Part shown: positions 54,671 to 64,000 of the stretch, piece by piece
Layout: each line of letters opens with the position of its first letter
Position numbering within the stretch: the stretch's first letter is position 1
Source of the DNA: Prorocentrum cordatum
Taxonomy: Eukaryota; Sar; Dinophyceae; Prorocentrales; Prorocentraceae
Reading direction: 5' to 3'
Assembly: GCA_963575745.1 (NCBI GenBank)
Contig: CAUYUJ010020688.1
Location: 50,001 to 114,000, forward strand
Length of the DNA: 64,000 bases
Program-made: the position numbers and the translations under genes
Notes under the pieces: generated by a model
What the model saw: only the letters and a program-made list of their open reading frames with translations
Databases searched by the model: none
Told to the model about the DNA's origin: nothing

Positions 54671-55284
54671 TGGCGGCTCTGCGCAGCAGAGGTTTGGACG
54701 CCATTGCCGCGCCAGGGCTGCTTGCTGCCAGGCTTGGCGAAGCGCTGCGTGCTATCGCGAGCGTGCAGGGGCTGAAGGCCAGTGACAGGAAGGCGGCAGT
54801 GCGCATGTCGGTTAAACTCGCCATCGCGCCATTGCCAGAGGATCTTCAACTTTGCCGTGGAGACGAAGACCCCCTCGTCCCATGGGCGCGCCTAACGTGT
54901 AGCAGGCCAAGGGCGAGCTGCGGGCAGCAGACGAGGGGCCGCTTGCAGCGCTGCTGGGCACGCTCAGCAAAGGACGCAGTCGTGCAGCTCGTCCTCGAGG
55001 GCTGGCAGCCGCACTCCTCGAGCTTTTGCAGGTTGCGAAGCACTGGAATGAGCATAAGCACTCTGAGCGCAGTGGCAGTTGCGAGAATGTGCTGTGGCAG
55101 CATGGGGGCCAGGCCCCCAATGAGGTTCCCAAGACGGCGCAGACGAAGCTTGAGGTACAGCTGAAGCAGGAGCATCTGAAGATGGAGCAGCTCGAGCAGC
55201 TTCATGCGACAATTGAGGAGGACATCGGCAGGTCGCCGAGCTGGAGCTCGCGAGCGACATATTCGAGAAACATCAGCGACATCT

Positions 55285-55316
<32 letters not shown>

Positions 55317-55620
55317 CCGAACTGAAGTTCAGGGCCGTCGAGGAGAAGCTCACGGATGTCACGCATCTCGGCTTGAAGATCACGGCCATTGCCGAGAAGC
55401 TCAAGGATGTCGACCCCAAGGAGGGTAACAAGATGAAGAACACCTTCACGAACGAGCTCACGCGCGCAGAAACGTTCCTCGCCACAGATGACGCGTCCTT
55501 GCAGAGCGATGTGGAGCGATTGGAGCGGATCAATATCGGTTCCCCCTCCGGCCGTGCTTGGGTGCAAGGGCAGGGGCCGTCCTTCTTGACTATTCTCTCG
55601 CAGAATGGCCAGGCGCAGCG
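54670..55620 (+). pseudogene. Coiled-coil protein gene fragment with frame breaks
   Basis: Coding-like text begins AALRSRGLDAIAAPGLL just after a relict spliced leader; no upstream ATG is visible and the first in-frame ATG is at about 54805. A frame from about 54905 reads AKGELRAADEGPLAALLG through TKLEVQLKQEHLKMEQLEQL. The frame changes at about 55230 to QVAELELASDIFEKHQRHL, a polyglutamine run (55284-55315) and then KFRAVEEKLTDVTHLGLK and NTFTNELTRAETFLATDD. Charged heptads predict coiled coil almost throughout. The break at 55230 occurs at an AGGTC, so either an indel or unusual splicing is possible. Function unknown. Confidence 0.45.
55284..55315. repeat. (CAG)n run
   Basis: About ten CAG units encoding polyglutamine in the coiled-coil frame. 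Confidence 0.9.
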
Positions 55621-56257
55621 GCGCGGGCAGGACTGCAGGCGGCATGCCGCTTCTTTCTTTTTCCCAGGCTTGCCGAGTGCTCCCCGCCTGGATGCGGGCG
55701 GTCGTGTGGTGGGTGCGGGGTCCCCCTCCTCGGGAGCCATAAGTTGGCAGAGCGAGCCAGCCTGGTGCCCTCACCCCTGCGGAAGTGCTCAATCAATCAA
55801 TCATCTCCTTTTCTCCACTTCCGTCCTCCACCCTAGTCTTTTTTGCCTGTTCGCGCGACATCTGCATCCTTGGCATATTTTCTCTGTCGTACGCAGTCGG
55901 CAGCTCTGCAAGAGCGCCGGCCCAAACTGGTCGTTTCTTCATAGCAGGAACACCGACACCTGCATCCCTTTTCCTCCTGCTTTTCCTACTCCCCTTCCCG
56001 GCCCCCCTCTCCCTTCCCCTTCCCGCCTCCCCCTCCCTCCTCCCCCCTCCCCGTCCTGGTCCCTTCTCCATTCCCCCCCATCCTGAGCCAACCGAAGCTC
56101 TGCGCACCGTCATCAGCTCCAGCAAGAAAACTCACCCCAGAGTGTCCAACTGAGAAAGGCCCAACAGAGGCCTGTGCGCCTCTGGCGCCGCTCCGTTGGG
56201 ATGTGGCGGCGAAACGGGCTGGATAATACCACCGCGCCACATCCCATTTACAGTTTG

Positions 56258-56295
56258 TATGTGTGTGTGTGTATGTGTGTGTGTGTGTATATATA
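56258..56295. repeat. (GT)n microsatellite
   Basis: GTGTGTGT run ending in TATATA. 55620-56250 is anonymous. Confidence 0.85.
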
Positions 56296-56524
56296 GTCGT
56301 CCGCCCCCACATGAGCATGCATGTTCGGGCCTCCTCTGAATGACATATACAAATCTGGTCGCGCCCCTGTAATCATACATCTCTCATCCTGCGGGAGTGG
56401 CCGTGCCATAGGATTCGCTTTGAGGCGGTGGTGCACATAAATTCCTTTTCTGGCGGACGTGCAGGGGTTGTTCCATGGAGGAAGCCTTGTGATAGCACAG
56501 ATCTTTATGATATTTGTAATGGTT

Positions 56525-57030
56525 TTGGTACGGAAACCCTAGAACAACACAGACATTCTTGATACTGTTGGAGGTTCTCGTGAGGAAGCCTTGTGGAAGC
56601 GCAGATATTCTTGATATCTGTTGGTTTTCTGGGGAAGGGTGCCCCTCCTCCTAACGACCCCCAGGGACGATGCGCCATGCAGGAAACCCTTTGAACACGC
56701 AGATATTCCTGATGTGTTTGATGGTTTTGGTGATAATTTTTGAACACGCACACGCATATCTATATTTTTACAGATACACATATACATATACTTTAGTAAG
56801 GTGGAAGTTTTCGCAAGGCAGCACGGTGGACATAACAGATATTCCTGATATGTGTTGGTTTTCTGTGGAAAGGGCGCTCCTCCTCCCCCTGCTCCTCCAA
56901 CCCTCTTGCAGCGCCCCCGCATCATGAAAACCTGGCAAATATCAGGAATATCTGTGTGTTCCACAAAAAGGTTTCCTCACGAGAACGTCCAACAACATGA
57001 GGAATATTTTTGTTTTCGCAGCGCCCTCCC
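56525..57030. repeat. Direct and inverted copies of a GCAGATATTCCTGATATG-containing unit
   Basis: CAGATATTCCTGAT-type cores followed by GTTGGTTTTCTG recur near 56545, 56598, 56698 and 56835 on the + strand. An inverted copy, AAATATCAGGAATATCTG, lies at about 56937. Spacing is irregular. Confidence 0.65.
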
Positions 57031-57111
57031 AAAACCTCCACACATATCCGTACTGTACATGTGCTTTCGATTTTTTTCTTGCCTGCATTGTCCCTGGGGG
57101 ACGTCGATGAG

Positions 57112-57182
57112 AGTAGGAGGAGGAGGAGGAGGAGGAGGAGGAGGAGGAGGAGGAGGAGGAGGAGGAGGAGGAGGAGAGGAGA
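57112..57182. repeat. (GGA)n microsatellite
   Basis: Pure GGA run. Confidence 0.95.
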
Positions 57183-57283
57183 TTTCGCAAGGTTTCTTTA
57201 CGACACCTGCAAAACATACCAGTTGCATCCATGTTTTTCACGCGTTTACCTTACCAACGCCATCAACTATAGCAGTACTATAC

Positions 57284-57284
<1 letters not shown>

Positions 57285-57356
<72 letters not shown>
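57285..57356. repeat. 72-nt poly(T) homopolymer
   Basis: Uninterrupted T from 57285 to 57356. On the minus strand this is poly(A), compatible with the tail of a retroposed copy lying to its right, although length errors are also common in such runs. Confidence 0.95.
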
Positions 57357-57357
<1 letters not shown>

Positions 57358-57979
57358 TCTCTCTCCTTTTTGTTCCCTTCCCCCCACAGTTTTTCCTTAT
57401 CAGAACCGTCAAGCATGTCACGCATACGTTTGTTTCCACATGTCACGTCAGCGCATCGTGCGTGGCTGCTGCCCGTCTTCACGCGCTGGCGATGCAGGGC
57501 AGGTTTTCTCCCCGCAGCCCACCGACTTCCTGTCGGTCATGAACGGCCCCCTCGTCTGAGGCCCCTCCTCAAACTACGCTGCTTCCTGGTCGCGGCTTGG
57601 ACTACCACCCCGGGCCTCTTCGGCATCACCCGGTGGCACAACGTTGCACATCGCCTTCGTGGTGCTCTTCTTCCTCCTGGGCGTCGACCTGGTCAAGTGA
57701 CACGTCCCCCTCTGCAGTGCTTGAGGCTGGTGTTCGTGATGCGCCAACGACGGCAACACCATCTCCTTCGCCCTCTGGGTCTTCGCCCCCGGTACCAGTC
57801 CGCGGCGTACCTGCTCCTGCACTTCCACCTCGGCGCCGCCTGCACCCCGGGCCCCGCCCGCTCCGGCCGCCTGAGGCCCCGCCTTCCTATGCCCTGTCTC
57901 CCTAATAAAGGCTGTGGGTAGCCCGCCTAGCTTTTAGCGGAAGAGGTTCGCTCTCGCCCCGCACATCAAACAACAGTTT

Positions 57980-58240
57980 CCACATGTTTTCCTTCCTGGC
58001 GCGTCGACCTCGGTGACCATTTCTGGGGTCACGACGCGTGTGACGGGTGTGCCAAACTTGATTCGGGCACGCCATGCGGACGCTGCCACCAGTGCCGCCG
58101 TTGGTGGAGCACCCTACCGGGCCGCGGAACGGCCGCTGCGCGCGCGTGCGCGGCCATGCCAGGCCTCCGTAAGGTGTTCACGTCATGCTCGCCCCATCGG
58201 CCGCGTGTGGCTCACCCGTCGCCCTCCTCGTCTGCCTTAG
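57980..58240 (+). other. Candidate cysteine-rich exon
   Basis: One open frame reads FPSWRVDLGDHFWGHDACDG and continues as CAKLDSGTPCGRCHQC, giving CxxC, CxxC and a further Cys in 20 residues, like a zinc-binding loop. Splice sites and partner exons are not identified. Confidence 0.2.
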
Positions 58241-58245
58241 GTGTT

Positions 58246-58284
<39 letters not shown>

Positions 58285-58285
58285 C
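58246..58285. repeat. (CT)n microsatellite
   Basis: CTCTCTCT run. Confidence 0.9.
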
Positions 58286-58710
58286 TCACTCTCACTTTCT
58301 CTCTCGCCCCCCCCCGCAGATCTTGCCCCGCTGGTGGCCCAGCCCAGCGCGGCTCTTCCACTTTCCCCGGTAGTGCGCTCATGCGCGTTGTGTCGTCGGG
58401 TGGCTCGTGGCATCCACGGGGAGGCCTCCAATGTCCGCGGACCCAGTGTGTCGGCGCTGTACCCCCTCCTCTGGCGCGCGGAGTGATCCAGGGCCCAGCG
58501 CCAACCAATTAAATCCGCTCGGGCTTCCAACAACTTTCCTTTTTTGGGCTAGTACCCGTCAGGGCTCCGCCATCTTCCGCCAGCCCCCTCTTTATCATTG
58601 TGGAGTGTCTAGGAGGTCTGTTGGGATGCCTGGGCGCCGTCGTGAAGCAATATCGAATCCTCATGCGAGGGCGAGCTGGTAATTTTCAAGATAAATGTAG
58701 ATCCAGATCG

Positions 58711-58760
58711 TTTTTTTTTTTTTTTTTTTTTTTGTTTTTTGTTTTTTTTTCTTTCTTTCT
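58711..58760. repeat. Poly(T)-rich tract
   Basis: T runs broken by single G and C. Confidence 0.9.
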
Positions 58761-58869
58761 TTTTTCTCCGAACTTCCCCTCATGATGTGGATTGGAGGCC
58801 CTCGTGGAACGACTGGGGGTTACTCGAGGTTAGGTTTGACAAAATCGCGCGGCTTGGACGGTCTTCGGT

Positions 58870-59765
58870 TTCCTCGGAGTGCTTTACCAGGGACAGTGGC
58901 TTCGTGGACGCGAATTTGGCGTAATTGACTGGGGATCGTGGCTTCGGAGATGGCGCAATTCATCAGGGATTGATTGTGGCATCGACGCGAACATTTTGTA
59001 ATTTTTGAGGGATCGTGTCCTCGGAGACGCGAATCGCCAGGCCTGGGACGAATCCCTGCCGCGGAGCTCTGGCCAGCTCTGGGACCGCCTTCGGACACCC
59101 GATTCTTCGATGGCAGCTTAGATGAGCTTCGTTTCAATGCCAAGCGCCACGCATGGACTGAATTTTCGCAACAGGTTTCAATTGTAGTGTAAGTTCAAGG
59201 GATCGTGGTCTCAGGAACGCGAGCATGGCTTAATTTCTGAGGGATCGTGGCGTCGGAAACGCGACAATCGTCGCGACTATTGCTTACTTTGCCAGGGATC
59301 GTGGCCTCGGGGATGCGAACATTGTTTAGTTTACGCCAGATCATGGCCGCAGGGACCCGAGTATAGCGTAACCTATGAGGGATCGTGGCTTTTTGGGACC
59401 AGATTATGGTGCAATTTACGAGGACTCGTCGGGGATGCGAGTATTTTATAGTTTAGAAGGGCTCGTGGCCTCGGGAACGCAAACATCGTGTAATTAACGA
59501 GGGATCCTGGCCTCGGGGACACACACACAAATAGTGTGATTCGCGCGGGATCGTGGCCTCAGGGACCCGAGTATAATGTAATTTCAACGGGTCGTGGTCT
59601 CGGAGACGCGAATTCAGCGTAATGTTAAAGCGATCGTGATTTCGGGACGCGAACCTACGAGGGATGATGGCCTTTGACCTGCGAATGTTGCTTAATATGA
59701 AAGGTATCGTGGTCTCGGGGGTGCGGATATTGCTCAATTTCGTAGCCTCGGGGGCGCGAGTGTCA
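58870..59765. repeat. Degenerate 40-55 bp tandem repeat (GGGATCGTGGCCTCGGGGAC)
   Basis: GGGATCGTGG, then a TCGGAGACGCGA-like block, then an A/T-rich spacer (GTGTAATTTACGA) recur about 18 times over 0.9 kb with strong divergence. Confidence 0.8.
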
Positions 59766-61420
59766 CGTATTTCTACATGTTCCACGGCCCCGCCGCAGGA
59801 ATTCAGAGCAAGCGATTTGGGCGTGGTGAAAAGCTAGTTTGGGCCCCCCCCTCGAGCGGACTTCCACAGTTTACAATAGGGAGTAGAAAGCATGACCATA
59901 ATATTGGAGCCTTGAAGCTGGGCCCGCAAGGGGGCAGGCGGATTTTCGAAACCGTTTCTCATAGAAGCGCCGGCTCGAGGTGGCTCTCCAGAACGGCGCT
60001 CGGGGGGCTGCGGGGTCCGGGAGAACTGCGGCGGCCCCGGGGCGGGCTCCATGCGCCGGCCGGGGCCTGTCCCAGGCCTGGCCCGATTCTTGTTGGCTTC
60101 GGTATGCCATCTTGCGCTCACTGTCAAGCTTGTCCTCCAGCTTTCGCGCGGACGACCGCCAAAGATAGCCAACGACCTGCGATCACCACGCCGATAATTG
60201 CCGGAATGCCGCCTATCATGGCCGAAAGGCCACCGATTACCGCCGAAGGCGGACAGGTGCAACGAGGGGTCCCACCATGGTCGAACGCGCAGTTTGGCTG
60301 CGAGTCCTTCCTCCTCTCGGTCTGTGCTTTCTCCTCCTCTCGTGTCGAGGAGCTGTCGCGGGCCCACGCGGAGTGTCTCTGCTCGGCGCCAGGGGCCCGT
60401 CCCTCGGGCGTCGCATTGCGGGGGTGGTGGGGTCCAGCACCGACCCGAGACCTCAGCGCGGACCTCCGCAGGCCCATCACCACGTACTTTCTCTTACAGT
60501 GGGGGTCCATGCCAAGAAGCACCCTGCTTGCCTCCAGGGTGCCCTGGGTTTCTTGGGTTTCGATGGTCTTGCGATGGAAAGCGTGACGCTTCCACGCCAA
60601 AGACCAACGAGCGTCCTGGGGTCTCAGGGTCTGGGTTTCTTGTGGAAGGTTTCTTGTGGACTGGCCTCCACTGTACTTTACCATCGGCGGTGCGCGGGGG
60701 GTGGCCCGCCCCGCCTGGCCTCAGCCAGCTTTTGCCTGCGCGCTGCGGCCCGTCCTGCACTGCACTGAGGACGTGATGCGGCTCTCGCGCGCCCCCCGAC
60801 TTCCGGGGCCCGCGCGGGGCGCCGCGCGACCCGGATCTTCCGCCGTCGGCCGCGGGTGGTTTTGCACCACCCTCCCAGGGGTGTGCGGCCACGCGGCCCC
60901 TTCGGCAGCACCGGGCTCGCCCCTGCCGCAGCCTGCCCGGGCCCGGCCGTCGGGGCCTCTCTCGGGGCAGCGCCCCCCTCTCGCCAGACCGCGGTCTGCG
61001 GCCTCGGTGCCGCCGGAGCTCCTGGATGGCGGAGCGCCAAGGAAGGCCCACGGGGCGCCTGCAACTCGTGCGGTCTCCCTCCTCCTTCGCCCCTCCTCCC
61101 TCCCCCGCCCAGGGCCGCATGCCCAGTCTGCGCCAAGGCGGTTGCGATGGGATCTTCTCGCCGCGTCGTCCGTCCCTGTGTCCCTTCGGGCACTGCGGTC
61201 TTTGAACACAGCTTCAGCGTCTCGTGCCACCGTTCGACGACGACGACGGCGACCCCCTCCCCTCGAGCCGCACGCCCAGCTCTTGCGCCCAGGCTGGAGC
61301 CCAGCCCCGTCCCTCACCCCACCTCCCTCCCCTTTCTGGCTTGCCTGACTGTGTCCCTGAGAGTGCAGCGCGAGGTGGCGGGAGCCCGCGGCCGCGCCAG
61401 TGCCGGAGGCCGTTCGTGAG
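59766..61420. other. GC-rich region without a recognised gene
   Basis: Several overlapping frames exceed 180 codons on both strands. None shows family motifs, and their amino-acid make-up (Pro, Arg, Ala, Gly) follows GC content. Confidence 0.5.
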
Positions 61421-61424
61421 GAGA

Positions 61425-61640
61425 GGAAGAGAGAGAGGAGGGCGAGGAGGCGGTGGCGGTGGAAAGAGGAGGATGCGGAGGAAATACGGCGACGAGGATG
61501 TTGACGAGTCAATAAAGGTCGATGGGGAAGATAAGATTGAGGAGCAGGAGGAAGAGGAAGAGAAGGAGTACACTTATGTACATGAGGATCAGGAGGAGGA
61601 GTAGGAGGAGGAGGAGAGGAGGAGGAGGAGGACGATACTG
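61425..61640. repeat. GGA purine tract
   Basis: GGA/GAA-rich run. 61640-63085 holds only degenerate GGGGTCC-rich sequence and GC-driven open frames. Confidence 0.75.
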
Positions 61641-63087
61641 AGGATTAGGGTGTGGGCGTGCAGTGAAGAAGGCATGATTTTGGCTATCATGCTGGGGCAG
61701 ATGCTAGGGTACGGCGCGGACTGACAGGGCCGCATTCATAGAATGCGTGTATTTCGGGGGAGGTCTTGGGAATTCTCCGGAGGGACGATATTCGCGCTCC
61801 GCGGCATGGCGTTTGCATGTCATCCTGATATTTTTGCGATTGCGCTGATCAGGCTTTACTTTGGGTGTAAAGTGCGGAGTGGTTGTGGTGTGTGCGGAGT
61901 GATGTGGTGTAGTTCTAGGACGCCCGCATGGGGTTGGTCGTACCGGACCTCGGGGTCTTGTCCGTAGGGTCCCTTACCCCATGCAGTGGAGTGTGGCTGT
62001 GGCTGCCTGGGTGGGGTCGAGCCGTAGCTGCACAGGGTCCCGTTCATCTGTTCCAGGCCTTGTGGTCCTGCCCCCTCCATGGTCTCGGCTATCAGGTCCT
62101 GGCTCAGAGATCACCTCCGAGTTGCCCTGGGTGGTGGGGCTGCGCCGTTGTTGCACGTAATCCCGCCCACAGCTCACGAGCGGCGAGCGTATCCATACCC
62201 GCGCCCTCGCGGTCTGGATTCCCGGGTGCGGCCCTGCGGATACGCGGCCGCACGGATACGTTCTGTGCGGGGCGTCCGCGCAAAAACGCCCCGTGTCCGC
62301 AGGGTCGCGGCCCAGGGGCCTGGCCTGCGGGGCCGTGGATGCGGATATGTTCTCGTCCACGGACAGTGCCCGCCCGTTGGGGTCCTGCCCCATGGGGTCC
62401 CGCCTTGGTGACCCCAGGCGGTCGGGTCGGGCCTCAGTTGCAGAGGGCCCTGCCCACAGGGTTCCACCCGCCAGATTCCACTCAAAGTGTCCCGTGCTGT
62501 AGGACCGTCTGGGTGGTGGGGTCGCGCCGTCGTTGCACAGGCTCGTTCCATGGGGTTCCAGCCTCAGGGTCCCCACCCAGCCCCTGGGGTCTGACCCATG
62601 GGGCTCCGTGTTTCCCTGTGTGGCCGTCGTTGCACAAACGTTCCACCCACAGGATGCCAGTCTTGGTTGCATTGTGGATTTGTTCGGTCACGTGCCCGGG
62701 CGACCCGACGCGCAGTCCGACATGCCGGTGGTGCTGCGGCGCGCTGTGCCAAACGACCACAGCTGCCTGTTCTATGAGGGGAGGGGTGCGAGGAATGGCG
62801 GCGGATGGGAGCGACGCATCTTGGTGGCAGAACTGCGTGCCAAGAGTTGGCAGACCATGGGAGAGATCCAATGATGTCTGTGAGCCAAGAGTTGCTGGTC
62901 TGTTGTCTGCCAGGAGACCAAAAATGGCCGCCGAAATCCCCAACAGGCCTCCAGAAGGCTTCAAAGGGTTACCCAGAGGCCCTCCGAGGCTTCCAGGAAC
63001 CTCACAAGAAGCGCCGCAGAAGACCCCCCGATCGACTTGCGCTTGATTTGCGATTGATTTGCGATGATGCCACCATGATGCACAGAC

Positions 63088-63181
63088 ACACACACACACG
63101 CACTCACATAAACACATATATACGTATGTCTATATATATATCTATCCATATATCTATCTATCTATCTATCTATCTACCTAC

Positions 63182-63214
<33 letters not shown>

Positions 63215-63420
63215 CATCTATCTAGCCACCTACCTATCTATTTATCCATATATCTATCTCTATATATATATATATCTATCTATCTACCTATATATATATA
63301 TATCTATATCTATCTATCTATATATCTATCTACCTATCGATCTATCTATCTATCTATCTATCTATCTATATATCTATCTATCTATATGTACCTCTATATT
63401 TGTATATGTATATGCATATG
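63088..63420. repeat. (CA)n then (TATC)n microsatellite
   Basis: About 300 bp of ATCTATCTATC with TATATA interruptions. Confidence 0.95.
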
Positions 63421-63424
63421 CCAT

Positions 63425-63640
63425 GGTGTCCCGATTGATTTGTGATCGATTTGCGATGTTGTCCCGATCGTGTCCCAGTCAAAGTGCGATGATTTCCCGC
63501 TCAATTTGCAATGCTGTATTAGTTTGTTTGCGATTGATTTGAGATGGTGTCCCGATAGTGTTCCACTGGATGTGCGATGATGACCTGATTGGTCTGCGGA
63601 GGTGTCGAGATTTGATGGTGATTGATTCGCGAAGGTGGCC
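63425..63640. repeat. Degenerate tandem repeat (GATTTGCGATG...GTCCCGAT)
   Basis: TGATTTGCGATGNTGTCCCG-like units recur about four times at roughly 50-60 bp. Confidence 0.65.
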
Positions 63641-63734
63641 CAACTATGTATTTCCAATCCATCCTGCGGCGTTGGGTCCTCGTTTTGAAGAGAAAACGCC
63701 CCGCCTCTCCTCCTCGTCCCTCTCCTCCCTCCTC

Positions 63735-64000
63735 CCATCCCTGCTTCAGCTGTCCGCATGTCCATTTGGCCACACCCCTCCTACGTTTCCCCATAGGTAG
63801 CTCCATCTAAGGCCCCAGGGGGAGGGGGGCACATGTGGTCCCTCAGACCATTTCGGCGAACCCCTCATACCTTTCGTGGCCCAGTAAGGAGCTCCACCGA
63901 AGCCCCCAGGGGGGAGGGTGCATGTGGTCCCCCAGCCCATGTCGGCGCACCCCTTTCACGTTTCGAGACCCCATTGGGAGGTCCACCGAAGCCCCTATGT
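63735..64000. repeat. About 107-bp tandem repeat, 2.5 copies, running off the window
   Basis: GGAGCTCCACCGAAGCCCCC, ATGTGGTCCCCCAG and CACCCCTTTCACGTTTCG blocks recur with about 107-bp spacing. Confidence 0.8.

Noticed and set aside
61672-61690. A fifth spliced-leader relic (GATTTTGGCTATC).
   Set aside because: Only nine bases match and no coding frame follows.
61928-63046. 372-codon frame on the + strand.
   Set aside because: Composition is driven by GGGGTCC-rich degenerate repeats; no domain, and competing antisense frames of similar length.
1-64000. tRNA, rRNA or spliced-leader RNA genes.
   Set aside because: I looked for cloverleaf and 5S-like sequences and for an intact leader followed by a donor site, and saw none; without a covariance search this is a weak negative.

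Overview
The window reads as nuclear DNA of a dinoflagellate. Four degenerate copies of the dinoflagellate spliced leader sit just 5' of open frames (24581, 34538, 37189, 54641). Intron donors are a GA/GT/GC mixture. Coding exons are islands in a sea of simple repeats, and three consecutive genes in the middle share one strand. The species cannot be fixed; large introns and high GC would suit a Prorocentrum-like genome, but that is a guess.

Layout. 1-17943 (+): the 3' five exons of ribosomal protein uL11/RPL12, whose four complete introns total about 13 kb and are filled with microsatellites and minisatellites (GGA, GAT, TTG, a 9-bp CTGGCGCAC array, a TCCTAGGGAT array). 18.5-20.9 kb: tandem arrays. 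20911-23599 (-): a PIF1-type helicase with all main motifs but a likely frameshift. 24581-31057 (+): a spliced gene for a protein of about 1,300 residues with a weak CxxH-transposase-like region and a C-terminal PHD-like zinc finger. 31995-32866 (+): a small spliced gene. 33193-34243: a 42-bp minisatellite. 34611-36635 (+): an intronless C5 cytosine DNA methyltransferase. 37278-42363 (+): a four-exon gene of unknown function. 42.4-50 kb: mostly repeats, including about 950 bp of polypyrimidine and a 235-bp MITE-like inverted repeat. 50410-52253: a decayed P-loop-like gene ending at an assembly gap (52254-52353). 53.4-53.8 kb (-): a possible membrane-protein fragment. 54641-55620 (+): a coiled-coil gene with a spliced-leader relic and a frame break. 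The remainder is repeats and anonymous GC-rich sequence.

Two themes stand out. First, ten of ten introns whose phase I could resolve carry a short direct repeat (4-7 bp, usually AGGNN) across both splice sites, and two introns in different genes are homologous to each other. This is the signature expected of introner elements. Second, relict spliced leaders in front of genes indicate retroposition of mature mRNA; two of those genes now contain introns, so the introns were probably gained afterwards. A roughly 700-bp AGCTTA-rich repeat occurs as two inverted copies (25586-26271 and 38418-39148). They bracket the transposase-like gene and the methyltransferase, but both copies lie in introns of the flanking genes.
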